From Deltaproteobacteria bacterium (GTDB taxonomy: Bacteria > Myxococcota_A > UBA9160 > UBA4427), in the NCBI GenBank assembly GCA_002691205.1, contig NZHD01000015.1:1-37091 (forward strand): DNA of 37,091 bases, written 5' to 3'. Shown piece after piece: positions 17,254-27,000 of the stretch. The position numbers and the translations under genes are program-made. The number at the start of each line of letters is the position of its first letter. Within the stretch, counting starts at the first letter, position 1. The notes beneath the pieces are model-generated. The model saw nothing but the letters and a program-made list of their open reading frames with translations, made no database searches and had not been told where the DNA came from.

Positions 17254-19746
17254 TCAGTTAACTCCAGCCGGATGAGGAACCGTCCCTGTCGTCTCCACGG
17301 GCCCACGCGGAACTTCGTAGATATCGTCCAACTCGTGAATGCCTGACTGAAGAAACGTATCCGGGTCGCTCACAGCCAAAGCCAAAGCCAGCACTTCATC
17401 CATGTGCTCGACGGGAATGATCTGCAAACTCTTTTTAATAATCGCAGGTAAATCCTTAATGTCTTTTTCGTTTTCTTTGGGAATAATCACCGTGTCCACA
17501 CCCCCACGATGAGCCGCAATCAGCTTCTCTTTGAGTCCGCCAATCGGTAGAACTCGACCGCGCAGTGTGATCTCACCGGTCATAGCCACATTAGATTTCA
17601 CGGGAACGCGAGTCAGAGCAGACGCGATCGTCGTGGCCAATGTGATCCCGGCCGAGGGGCCATCTTTCGGCGTTCCTCCGTCGGGCACGTGTACGTGAAC
17701 ATCCACCTTGGTATAAAAATCCCTCTTCAGCCCCAACTGCTTTGCTCGAGAGCGAATGTAAGACATGGCCGCCCCCGCAGATTCTTGCATGACTTCACCC
17801 AGCCGACCTGTGACCTGCAGCTTTCCTTGCCCCGCAGAAACAGCCACTTCAGTCTGCAACAACTCACCGCCGACCTCCGTGTAAGCTAGGCCGGTCGTCA
17901 CGCCCACTAGGTCCTGAGACTCGGTCTTCCCAAAACGGAACCGGGCTACGCCGAGATACTTCTTGACTAGGCGAGGCGTGATCCGCATGCGCTTCCACCC
18001 GTCCCCTTGCCGCACGACCTCTCGGGCTACCTTCCGGGCCACGGCCGCTAACTCGCGCTCAAGGCTACGCACACCGGCTTCGCGCGTATAGTGGCGTATC
18101 ACCTCTGTCAGAGCCGCGTCCGTGAACTCGACGTGGGCCTTTGTCAACCCATTGCTCTCCCGGACTTTGTCCACCAAGTGACGTCGAGCAATCTCAAGCT
18201 TTTCAGATTCCACGTATCCGGGAATCTGAATCACTTCCATCCGATCCTGCAAAGGAGCAGGAATCTCACTCAAAACATTGGCTGTACACACGAACATAAT
18301 CTGCGAGAGGTCGTAATCCACATCGAGGTAATGATCATTGAAAGTGTGATTCTGCTCCGGATCAAGCACTTCCAAGAGTGCCGAGGAAGGATCTCCCCTG
18401 AAGTCCATGGACATCTTATCCACTTCGTCAAAGAGAAAGACCGGGTTGCTGCTCCCCGCTCTCTTGAGGCTCTGGACAATCTTACCGGGAAGCGCCCCGA
18501 CGTAGGTCCGCCTGTGGCCTCGAATCTCTGCTTCGTCTCGAACACCGCCCAGACTCACGCGAACAAAGTCTCGACCCGTCGAACGAGCGATGGACTTGCC
18601 AAGAGAAGTTTTCCCCACGCCCGGAGGCCCCACTAAGCACAGAATGGGTCCCTTCATGGCCTTCACCAACGACTGAACGGCTAAAAACTCAAGGATGCGC
18701 TCTTTCGGCTTCTCCAAACCGTAGTGATCCGAGTCCAAGATAGCTTCAGATTCATCAAGGTCGTTCAACTCTTCCTTGTATTCGTCCCAGGGAAGACCCA
18801 ACATCCAATCGATGTAATTCCGAACCACCGTGGCCTCAGCACTCATCGGCGACATCATCTTGAGCTTCTTAATTTCTTTATCCGTGCGTTCCCGAGCATC
18901 ATCGGGCATGGATTTCGCCAGTAACTGTTCTTCCAGATCATCCAAGTCGTTCTTGGCCTCGTCCCGGTCGCCCAGTTCCTTCTGAATCGCACGCATTTGC
19001 TCGTTGAGGTAGTACTCTTTCTGACTCTTCTCCATCTGTTTCTTCACGCGGCCGCGGATTTTGCGCTCGACTTCAAGCACTTCAATCTCGCCTTCAATCC
19101 GCGAAGAAACTTCCTCAAGCCGCTCCACCGGCGACACGTTCTCAAGCAGCGCTTGACGCTCTTCCACCTTTAGATTCAGGTGGGCCACAATCGTGTCACT
19201 GAGCTTTCCTGGGTCCGTAATCGCTGAGATCGTATTCAGGACTTCAGATGGCACTTTCTTATTTAATTTCACGTAGGCGTCAAAAGTCGAATGGACGGTC
19301 CGCACCAAGGCTTGGGCTTCCGTGGAATCGCTTTCTCCGTCCGATATTTTTTCGACACGGACTCGAAAATATGGATCGAGAGAGTCCACCGACTCAATTC
19401 GTGCCCGAGTCTGCCCCTCAACCAGAACTTTGACCGTTCCGTCGGGCAACCTGAGCAATTGAATGATTTTCCCCAGTGTTCCGATCTCGTAAATGTCATC
19501 GGCCTGAGGCTCCTCTTCGCCGGCCTCTTTCTGCGCCGAAAGCATCAACTCCCGCGAACCCGCCATGGCATCTTCCAAGGCCTGGATCGACTTCTCCCGG
19601 CCAACAAAAAGGGGCACCACCATGTGCGGGAAGACGACGATGTCGCGCAGCGGCAACAAGGCGACTGAACCGTCGCCTCCCGCGTCTGCGCTCGGCTTCA
19701 ACGATGTTCCAGAATCTTTCTCATCATCATCACGAAAAAAAACCAT
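17254..19746 (-). CDS. lon: ATP-dependent protease Lon
   Basis: Lon is a homohexameric cytosolic AAA+ serine protease that removes misfolded and regulatory proteins. The 830-residue protein has the N-terminal substrate-binding domain ([23 protein letters not shown]). A coiled region with [16 protein letters not shown] follows, then Walker A GPPGVGKT (373-380) and Walker [11 protein letters not shown]. The protease domain has the catalytic Ser698 in DGPSAG and Lys741 in GGLKEKL, exactly 43 residues apart as in E. coli Lon. AAGGGGAG precedes the ATG closely. Codons 2-4 form a T8 run (MVFF), identical to the start of rseP. It follows clpX by 42 nt, the common tig-clpP-clpX-lon order. Confidence 0.98.
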   Translation of the reverse strand: MVFFRDDDEKDSGTSLKPSADAGGDGSVALLPLRDIVVFPHMVVPLFVGREKSIQALEDAMAGSRELMLSAQKEAGEEEPQADDIYEIGTLGKIIQLLRLPDGTVKVLVEGQTRARIESVDSLDPYFRVRVEKISDGESDSTEAQALVRTVHSTFDAYVKLNKKVPSEVLNTISAITDPGKLSDTIVAHLNLKVEERQALLENVSPVERLEEVSSRIEGEIEVLEVERKIRGRVKKQMEKSQKEYYLNEQMRAIQKELGDRDEAKNDLDDLEEQLLAKSMPDDARERTDKEIKKLKMMSPMSAEATVVRNYIDWMLGLPWDEYKEELNDLDESEAILDSDHYGLEKPKERILEFLAVQSLVKAMKGPILCLVGPPGVGKTSLGKSIARSTGRDFVRVSLGGVRDEAEIRGHRRTYVGALPGKIVQSLKRAGSSNPVFLFDEVDKMSMDFRGDPSSALLEVLDPEQNHTFNDHYLDVDYDLSQIMFVCTANVLSEIPAPLQDRMEVIQIPGYVESEKLEIARRHLVDKVRESNGLTKAHVEFTDAALTEVIRHYTREAGVRSLERELAAVARKVAREVVRQGDGWKRMRITPRLVKKYLGVARFRFGKTESQDLVGVTTGLAYTEVGGELLQTEVAVSAGQGKLQVTGRLGEVMQESAGAAMSYIRSRAKQLGLKRDFYTKVDVHVHVPDGGTPKDGPSAGITLATTIASALTRVPVKSNVAMTGEITLRGRVLPIGGLKEKLIAAHRGGVDTVIIPKENEKDIKDLPAIIKKSLQIIPVEHMDEVLALALAVSDPDTFLQSGIHELDDIYEVPRGPVETTGTVPHPAGVN

Positions 19747-19788
19747 GATCTCCCCTTACCCACCTAAATTCAATCAATCAAAACGGAC

Positions 19789-21036
19789 TCAAGCCGACTC
19801 GGCCTTCTGCTTGAACACCAGCAACGGATCGGTCCCCTGTTGAATCATCTCTTCGTTAACCACGCACTCCTCGACATCATCTCGAGACGGCAGTTCGTAC
19901 ATGAGATCAAGCATTGAACTCTCGAGAATCGCCCTCAAACCACGGGCCCCTGACTTCTGAGCCAGAGCCTTACGGGCCACCGCACTCAAAGCTCCATCCG
20001 TAAAACGAAGACCGACCTCATCAAATTCGAAAAGCTTTTGATATTGCTTAACCAGAGCATTCTTGGGCTCCGTAAGAATGCTTACCAAAGCGGCCTCGTC
20101 CAATTCGCCCAGGGTCGCCGTGACGGGCAAGCGGCCTATGAACTCAGGGATGAGTCCAAAATGCAGCAAATCTTCAGCTTCCACACTCTTGAGCAGGCCT
20201 TGAGGATCCCGGCTGTTCTTACTCTGAATTTCGGCACCAAACCCCATCCCGTGACCGCCGGTCCTTCTCTCAATAATCGATTCAAGCCCCACGAAGGCCC
20301 CTCCGCATATAAAGAGGATGTTCGAAGTATCCACCTGAAGGAACTCTTGTTGGGGGTGCTTGCGGCCTCCCTTAGGAGGAACACTCGCCATGGTTCCCTC
20401 GATAATCTTCAAGAGAGCCTGCTGAACCCCCTCTCCCGACACGTCTCGCGTGATGGAGGGGTTTTCACTCTTGCGAGCGATCTTGTCGATTTCATCAATA
20501 TAGATAATGCCTTGCTGGGCCCTCTCCACGTCGTAGTTTGAAGCCTGCAAGAGATTCAGCACGATGTTTTCGACATCCTCGCCCACATATCCGGCCTCGG
20601 TCAAAGTCGTCGCGTCAGCAATCGTAAAGGGCACATCGAGAACCTTTGCGAGAGTCTGAGCGAGAAGCGTCTTGCCGCACCCCGTCGGGCCGAGCAAAAG
20701 GATATTCGCTTTTTGGAGCTCTACGTCTCCAATGGCAGCCCCGCTTTCGATTCGACGGTAGTGGTTATGAACGGCCACCGAGAGTACTTTTTTAGCCTCA
20801 TCCTGTCCGATCACATACTCGTCCAGGGCTTCTTTAATGGCTTTCGGCTTCAGAACTCGCGGTTTTGGCGATGCCGCCTCTTCCTGACCGTACTCCTCTG
20901 CGATGATGTCATTGCAGAGCTCAATACATTCGTCACAAATGTAGACGGTTGGGCCCGCAATGAGCTTCTTAACTTCTTTCTGGCTCTTTCCGCAGAAAGA
21001 GCACGAGAGATTCGCGTTATCGTCTCGCTTCTTCAT
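19789..21036 (-). CDS. clpX: ClpX ATPase, substrate-recognition subunit of ClpXP
   Basis: ClpX unfolds tagged proteins and feeds them to ClpP. The 415-residue product has the N-terminal C4 zinc module (Cys12, Cys15, Cys34, Cys37), Walker [25 protein letters not shown], the [20 protein letters not shown] block and [11 protein letters not shown]. The loop that docks into ClpP reads GMGFGA rather than the common GIGFGA. The ATG at 21036 is preceded by GAAGGGTAGGG. clpP ends 36 nt upstream, so the partners are cotranscribed. Confidence 0.98.
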   Translation of the reverse strand: MKKRDDNANLSCSFCGKSQKEVKKLIAGPTVYICDECIELCNDIIAEEYGQEEAASPKPRVLKPKAIKEALDEYVIGQDEAKKVLSVAVHNHYRRIESGAAIGDVELQKANILLLGPTGCGKTLLAQTLAKVLDVPFTIADATTLTEAGYVGEDVENIVLNLLQASNYDVERAQQGIIYIDEIDKIARKSENPSITRDVSGEGVQQALLKIIEGTMASVPPKGGRKHPQQEFLQVDTSNILFICGGAFVGLESIIERRTGGHGMGFGAEIQSKNSRDPQGLLKSVEAEDLLHFGLIPEFIGRLPVTATLGELDEAALVSILTEPKNALVKQYQKLFEFDEVGLRFTDGALSAVARKALAQKSGARGLRAILESSMLDLMYELPSRDDVEECVVNEEMIQQGTDPLLVFKQKAESA

Positions 21037-21072
21037 CGATCCCTACCCTTCACAAAAAAGCACATACCGAAT

Positions 21073-21675
21073 TTAAGAACCCGAACCCTCGTCGGTTGAA
21101 CGACTCGTCACGACTCGATCGACAATTCCATACTGCTTCGCTTCCTCGGCACTCATGTAGTAATCACGTTCCGTGTCAGCTGCAATCGTCGCAATATCTT
21201 GACCGGTTCGATCCGCCAAAATATCATTCATCCGCTCTCGCAGGCTCAAGATCTCCTTGGCCTGAATATCAATATCCGAGGCCTGACCTCGCGCGCCTCC
21301 CATGGGCTGATGGACCATCACGCGGGCATTGCCCAGGGCGGTTCGCTTCCCAGCCTCGCCCGCCGCCAACAACCAAGCTCCCATGGAAGCCGCTTGACCG
21401 ATGCAGGTGGTACTGATGTGAGGGCGCACGAACTGCATCGTGTCGTAAATCGCGAGACCCGCCGTGATCGAGCCCCCCGGCGAATTGATATACAGATGAA
21501 TGTCGTTGTCCGGATCTTCCGCTTCAAGAAAGAGCAACTGAGCCACGATCACATTGGCCACATCGTCTGTGATCTCAGTGCCTAAAAATATGACCCGATC
21601 TCGCAACAGCCTGGAATAAATATCGAAGAAGCGCTCTCCGCGCTGATTCTGTTCGACTACATATGGAATTACCAT
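21073..21675 (-). CDS. clpP: ClpP serine peptidase subunit
   Basis: ClpP forms the tetradecameric peptidase chamber of ClpXP/ClpAP. The 200-residue product has the catalytic triad Ser97 (GQAASMG), His122 (MVHQPMGG) and Asp171 (TERDYYM). These are the same positions as in mature E. coli ClpP, so almost no propeptide is predicted. The N-terminus [23 protein letters not shown] is typical. A 422-nt gap separates it from tig, so clpP probably has its own promoter. Confidence 0.98.
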   Translation of the reverse strand: MVIPYVVEQNQRGERFFDIYSRLLRDRVIFLGTEITDDVANVIVAQLLFLEAEDPDNDIHLYINSPGGSITAGLAIYDTMQFVRPHISTTCIGQAASMGAWLLAAGEAGKRTALGNARVMVHQPMGGARGQASDIDIQAKEILSLRERMNDILADRTGQDIATIAADTERDYYMSAEEAKQYGIVDRVVTSRSTDEGSGS

Positions 21676-22097
21676 CGAGCGACCTCTGCGTTCATCATCC
21701 TGTGAAATCCATCCATCTTTAGGAGGCCCTGCTCACGCCTAATGTTTCATAGTTCAGCATCGGACAGCTAACCGGTGATCGCAAGCTGAAAGCATCTGCC
21801 TTTAAAAAGGATTCTCTCACGCCAGCCAAGAGCCCCCCCTGACCGAGCCCAAAATGGGACAAAGACCGGTATGCACGTCCTACTTTCGAAGTCATCGTCG
21901 TACAACAAAGCCGAAGGGGGGGATGGGTGAACGTACCGCGCTGGCCCTAAGACAATAGACCGAGAAACCCAAGACAGCCACTCGTCCAGAATGGGCTTCC
22001 GTCAACGGGGTCCTCAATCTCTCAGACAAATAAAACACCGGAATAGTTCGCATCTCCTGACGGAATTGCGCGCCACTATTGGTGATTGCCGAAGCGG
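21676..22097 (-). other. 422-nt gap between tig and clpP: no recognised gene
   Basis: The longest non-coding stretch in the window. It should hold the end of the tig transcript and the clpP promoter, but I find neither a hairpin with a T-run nor a convincing sigma-70 or heat-shock promoter. Visible items are an imperfect hairpin at about 21841-21870 (ACCG and CCCA arms), C7 and G7 runs, and an AT-rich CCTTTTTAAAGG (about 21800-21811). There is also a 58-codon minus-strand frame from ATG 21895 to the stop at 21719 (begins MTSKVGRAYRSLSHF), with no ribosome binding site and no recognisable domain. Confidence 0.5.
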
Positions 22098-23447
22098 TTA
22101 GGCTTCGACCGGGGCCTCACCTTCGGGGGCGTCGGCGTCCACTTCTTGAATGTCGGCGGACTCTGACAGCACGGAATAAACTTTCTTGTCCCTGAGCTCC
22201 GCTTCGATGGCCGAAAACCACCCCTGCTGCTCGGCCATTTGGCGGACCTGCGCGACCTCCATGCCCTGCTGCTCGGCCATCTCTTCGATTCGCGCATCCA
22301 CTTCTTCCGAAGCCACCTCGATCTCACGAGCCAGCGCCACCGCCTCAAGCACCAGGATTTCACGCACACGACGCTCCGCAACGGGTCGCCCATCCTCCTG
22401 CATCCGCTGCAACTGTTGCTGGATCATCTCATCGGGCATCCGCCCCTTAAACTGCTGGTAAAGAGATTGCATCTGACTTTGCAGCTGCCGATCGACCACA
22501 CCGGGCGGGACCTCAAAGTCACACAGCCCGAGGAGGGACTCCATCAAGGAGCGATCAAGAGCCTCGTCGGCTTGACTGTTTCTTTGCTCTTCGAGATCAG
22601 AGCGAATCTGCGAGCGGAGCGCTTCCATGGTCTCAAATTCGCCGACATCTTTCGCAAACTCATCATCCAATTCAGGAAGTTCTCTGCGTCGGACGGCCGA
22701 AATCTTACAATCAAACGTCGCCTCTTTGCCGTTCATCTCTTCCGAGCCATAGTCCTCAGGAAAAGTCACCTCGATTTGGCGCTCCTCCCCCGCACGAACG
22801 CCAATGAGTTGATCTTCGAATCCCGGCACCATGGTGCCGCTGCCCAGCAGAAGTTCGACACCCTCAGCCGTACCGCCCTGAAAAACCTCCCCGTCGATCC
22901 GACCCGAAAAATCCAGAACCAAGGAATGCTCGTTCGCAGCCTCGGTGCCTTCATCTTCCTCGATCCACTGAACTTGCCCCTCGCGCATTTTCTCCACTTC
23001 AGCTTCGATCTCATTGTCAGCCAAATGAACCGCGGGCCTCCGCCCCACGACCTCGGAGAGATCCGGAAGAACAATTTCGGGCTTGACTTCCACTCGCACC
23101 GTGTAGCGAAATGAATCCTTTGAGGAGGGCCGTTGCGCCTCAACATCCGGCTCAGAAATGGGCGTGACCTCGGCCTTCTCAATGGCCACGGCGAGAGTCT
23201 CTGAAACCAAGGTTCGCTCGATCTCATCGGGGAGCTGAGCCCCATACATCTGCTCTAGTACGTTCCGGGGAACACGCCCGGGACGGAAACCACGAACTCT
23301 CGCCGTCTTCTTCAGCTCCGCATACGCGGCTTCAAAGGCGCGGGCCACACGAGGCGCACTCACCTCGATTGTGAGCGTCCTGAGAACGGGACTCGTCTCG
23401 TCGCATTCCACAAGGATATCTTCATTGGTCGCAGTTGTTTCGGACAT
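22098..23447 (-). CDS. tig: Trigger factor (ribosome-associated chaperone and prolyl isomerase)
   Basis: Trigger factor binds L23 at the ribosome exit tunnel and shelters nascent chains. The 449-residue product has the ribosome-docking signature as GFRPGRVPRNVLEQMYG, where GFRxGxxP is the core. An FKBP-type PPIase domain follows (LVLDFSGRIDGEVFQGG, LGSGTMVPGFEDQLIG). The C-terminal helical chaperone arms end in an acidic tail. The frame is open to 23561, but the ATG at 23447 with AGGA 10 nt upstream starts at the normal position. A GATAAAAT box lies about 15-25 nt upstream without a clear -35. Confidence 0.97.
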   Translation of the reverse strand: MSETTATNEDILVECDETSPVLRTLTIEVSAPRVARAFEAAYAELKKTARVRGFRPGRVPRNVLEQMYGAQLPDEIERTLVSETLAVAIEKAEVTPISEPDVEAQRPSSKDSFRYTVRVEVKPEIVLPDLSEVVGRRPAVHLADNEIEAEVEKMREGQVQWIEEDEGTEAANEHSLVLDFSGRIDGEVFQGGTAEGVELLLGSGTMVPGFEDQLIGVRAGEERQIEVTFPEDYGSEEMNGKEATFDCKISAVRRRELPELDDEFAKDVGEFETMEALRSQIRSDLEEQRNSQADEALDRSLMESLLGLCDFEVPPGVVDRQLQSQMQSLYQQFKGRMPDEMIQQQLQRMQEDGRPVAERRVREILVLEAVALAREIEVASEEVDARIEEMAEQQGMEVAQVRQMAEQQGWFSAIEAELRDKKVYSVLSESADIQEVDADAPEGEAPVEA

Positions 23448-23530
23448 CGAACGGATTCCTGATTTTATCGCGAAGACCGCAGAGGCCTTCGGCTGTGAAC
23501 GCCCCGAACATGACCGATCGGGACGGCTCG

Positions 23531-23572
23531 AAAAAAGAGCCTGAGACCCACGAGAAAGCAAGGCACTCAGGC
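23531..23572 (-). terminator. Rho-independent terminator downstream of tRNA-Leu
   Basis: On the minus strand GCCTGAG (23572-23566) pairs with CTCAGGC (23545-23539) across a 20-nt loop and is followed by TCTTTTTT. It lies 75 nt after the tRNA-Leu 3' end and 84 nt before tig, so it isolates the tRNA from tig. A further inverted repeat CCCGTTG/CAACGGG (23639-23633 and 23620-23614) just after the tRNA has no T-run. Confidence 0.65.
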
Positions 23573-23647
23573 TGTGAAGCTCGCTACGTTAACGCTTGCG
23601 TGGCCCGCCTGCACCCGTTGTCATGGGACCCCCAACGGGCCCACGGG

Positions 23648-23729
23648 TGCCGGGGACAGGAGTCGAACCTGCACGTCCGAGGACGGTGGCTCCTAAGGCC
23701 ACTGCGTCTACCAATTTCGCCACCCCGGC
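23648..23729 (-). tRNA. tRNA-Leu (anticodon TAG)
   Basis: A class II tRNA: acceptor GCCGGGG/CCCCGGC, anticodon stem GTGGC/GCCAC with loop CTTAGGA giving TAG, a variable arm, and T-arm GCAGGTTCGACTCCTGT. Discriminator A is followed by CCC, so the CCA end is not encoded and must be added after transcription. Confidence 0.96.
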
Positions 23730-23803
23730 TAAATACCCGAGACCTCGATCCTAAACCAAACCGAGAACTCTTTCTCACCGCCCGGCCTTCATCTCTGGAC
23801 CCT

Positions 23804-23826
23804 AAAAAGCAGGCTTGCTCCTGCTT
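23804..23826 (-). terminator. Rho-independent terminator downstream of tRNA-Lys
   Basis: AAGCAGG (23826-23820) and CCTGCTT (23813-23807) form a 7-bp stem with a 6-nt loop AGCAAG, then a run of T residues (TTTTT including the stem end, 23808-23804). It lies 68 nt after tRNA-Lys. The stem overlaps a tandem 10-bp repeat of GCTTGCTCCT (23813-23832 on the plus strand). Confidence 0.65.
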
Positions 23827-23893
23827 GCTCCTCACTGAAAAACAGCGAAAGGCGTTTCCTAAGCAAGTTCAACCCAGATCTGACCTGAAGCGG

Positions 23894-23966
23894 TGAGCGC
23901 GCGGGGAATCGAACCCCGAACCTAGGGATTAAGAGTCCCTTGCTCTACCAATTGAGCTACGCGCCC
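23894..23966 (-). tRNA. tRNA-Lys (anticodon CTT)
   Basis: Cloverleaf with acceptor GGGCGCG/CGCGCTC (one G-T pair), anticodon stem AGGGA/TCCCT with loop CTCTTAA giving CTT, and T-arm CGGGGTTCGATTCCCCG. Discriminator A is followed by CCG, so CCA is not encoded. A loose promoter match (TTGCCT at 24000-23995, 16 nt, TACCGT at 23978-23973) lies just upstream. Confidence 0.97.
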
Positions 23967-24023
23967 AGGCCGACGGTAGCCACCCTACGGCCGGAGGCAA
24001 GCCCGCAGAAGATAATCAAGGCC

Positions 24024-27000
24024 TCATTCAGACGGCCCCATCCCCCCGCCCCCCGGCGTCGCGATCGAAAGCACATCGCCTGGATTCAAATCAAGGGTGC
24101 ACCGGCCGGGAACGTCTTCCCACTCTCCCGATACACGGAGAACCCGGTTATGCCCCACCCGGCCCGAACCCCCTCCGAACAAGCCCCACGGAGCCACTTC
24201 GCGACGCTCGGTCAAAAGGCTCACGGTGACCGGCTCTAAAAAGCGATACACGCGGATCAACCCATCTCCGCCGGAATGGCGCCCTCGCCCTCCTGACCCC
24301 CACCTACGCGAGAAGCGATCCAGGCGAACCGGATAGCGAATTTCGAGCACCTCTGGATCTGTGATCCGTGTGTTCGTCATGTGTGTGTGCACGCAAGAGG
24401 CTCCCGAATAGTCCGGTCCCGCTCCAGCCCCCCCTCCGATGGTTTCGTAGTAGCCGAATTCATCATTTCCGAAGGTCACATTATTCATCGTCCCCTGACT
24501 CGCAGCCGCCCGACCCAGCGCACCCAGCAAAACGTCCACCACTCGCTGGGACGTCTCAACATTGCCCCCCACCACCGCTGACCCCGCCGGCGGGTCCAAG
24601 AGGCTACCTTTGGGAATCGTCAGGTCTACGGGCTCTAAGCAACCTCCATTCAAGGGAATCGAGGCATCCACAAGAGATCTCAGCACATAAATCAACGCCG
24701 CCTCAACCACAGCCGGCGGTGCATTTAAGTTGTGGCTCACCGCAGAGCCCGTCCCCGTAAAATCGACGGTCATCCGCTCCCCCTCAATCCGAACCTGGAC
24801 CTCCAGAGCTGTGCCATCGTCCATAGAGTCTCGAAAAACGTTGAGCCCGTCCGGCAACTTCCCGATTTCCTGCGCGACTTTTTGAGATGAAGCCGTCTGT
24901 AGTTGATGCATGGTCACGCTCACGAGAGACTCGCCCTCTTCCTTGACGAAGCGAAGCAGCAATTCTTCGCCCGCTCGATTGGCCGCCACCATCGCGACGA
25001 GATCCGCGACGTTGTCGTCAGGTCGGCGGGCGGGGAAAGTGGCCCCTAACAAAATTTTTCGAACTTCCTGTTCCTCAAAACGGCCCGCCCGCACCAAGCG
25101 GAAAGGCCGTATGAGAACTCCCTCCTCGTCCAGGCGCACCGAATCGGCCGGCATAGAGCCCGGCGTGATTCCGCCCAGGTCCGCGTGATGTCCCCGACTG
25201 GCCACAAAGAAGCGGGGCCTCTTCACGTCGTCCAAAAAAACGGGCGTCACGACGGTGACATCAGGCAAGTGAGAGCCTCCCGAAAAAGGGTCATTGGTCA
25301 CCACCACGTCGCCTTGCGACAAGTTGGGAAACTTCTTCAAAACCGCTCGGACCGTCGCCGACATCGCGCCCAAATGCACGGGGATATGGGGCGCATTCGC
25401 AACAAGTCCGCCCGATCCGTCAAAGAGAGCGCAGGAGTAATCCAACCGATCTTTGATGTTGGTTGAAACAGCGGTTTTCCTCAACACCGCGCCCATTTGT
25501 TCGGCCATCGACATAAAGCGATTCCCGAACACTTCTAATCGAACGGGGTCTACTTGTTCGCGATATTCCTCCGCTGTGGTCGGGTCCGGACTAAGCCTTT
25601 CCGAACGCAGATCCTCCAACCGCAGCACTCCATCCGGATCCATTTGAAATACAAAGCCCGGATCAATCACCACAGTGCCCGTCGCTTCAAGGATCAGAGC
25701 GGGCCCGTCCACCGAGACCCCGACCCTCAGATGTTCTCGCAAGAAAACAGGCACTTCGCAGCGGCCCTCTGCCCCAAAATGGACAGAAGCATGACGGATG
25801 GGCTCAGCCGGCGTGCCATTCGAATCCGTCTCGATGTTGGGGGATGGACTCCGTTGTGTCTGGAAAACCGCTCGGACGCGCGCGGTCACCACTTCCACAG
25901 AGTGTTCTGAACGCGTGTATCCAAACCTACGCTGGTGCTCGAGCTCAAAGGCGGCTCTCCAATCGTTATCGAGGACCTCAGGCCGGCCAATGGTCAAAAC
26001 CGACTCAGAGCCGGTGTACCGCAGGTCAAGACTATGAGTCAAAACGATCTGCTCTGGATCCAGTTTCTCGGCCGACAATACGGCCCGCCCCTGCTTGGCC
26101 AAAAGGTCCAACCATTCGGAAACTTCAACCGGAAGCCCCTCTGCGGGCAATCTGGCCTGAGCCGCATCGCGCTGCCCATCCCAACTAATATCAGAAACTC
26201 CAATTCCATATGCCGAGAGCAAACCTGCGAGGGGGTGCAACAAAATGGTTTTCATCCCTAATCGCCGCGCGATTCCGCACACGTGCTGCCCACCCGCCCC
26301 ACCAAACCCAACCAACACGTGTCCTCGCGGATCAACCCCCCGCGCCACTGACACCTCCGCGATCGCTTGGGCCATGCTGGCATTGGCAATCTCAACAAAA
26401 CCAGCCGCGAGCGAATCCGCATCTAAATTGAAACCCGCGATTTGCGCTCGCTCAGCCATCCGGCTCAAGGCTTCGGACGCTTGCCCGACATCTAGAGTAA
26501 ACGGAAATCGATCTTCCTGAACCCGGCCTAAAAACAGATTCACATCCGTCAGCGAAAGCTCCTTCGCCAGGAACTCACCCTGCTCATCTCGCAAGCCGTA
26601 ACAAAGAGGTCCCGGGTCCGACCCGGCGCTCTCGGGCCCCACACTCAGCCGAAAGTCATCAAAGCGACACAAAGAGCCCCCGCCTGCGGCCACCGTATGA
26701 ATCTGAAACATCGGGGCACGAACCCGAACCCCGCCCACTTGAGTCTCAAACGACCTTTCGACTTCTCCGTCGACGATGAGCGAAACGTCTGTGGAGGTGC
26801 CCCCCATATCAAAGCCAATGGCCCGATTAAATCCAGCTCGCGCCGCCACCCGAGCAGCCGCCACAACGCCACCCGCGGGCCCCGACAGAAGGGCGTTCGG
26901 GCCCCGAAACCGGTCTCCCTTTGTCAGACCTCCTGATGACTGCATGAATCGGATCTGTGATCCAGGCAACGCATCCGCGAGTTCATCGGTATGGCGCCTT

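Noticed and set aside
21719..21895. 58-codon minus-strand frame as a gene
   Set aside because: No ribosome binding site, no domain, and length within chance for this composition; kept only as a lead in the gap description.
22239..23114. 291-codon plus-strand frame antisense to tig
   Set aside because: Mirror of the trigger factor gene with no recognisable domain or ribosome binding site.
23813..23832. Tandem 10-bp repeat as a CRISPR-like or mobile repeat
   Set aside because: Only two copies, and it is part of the terminator stem after tRNA-Lys.
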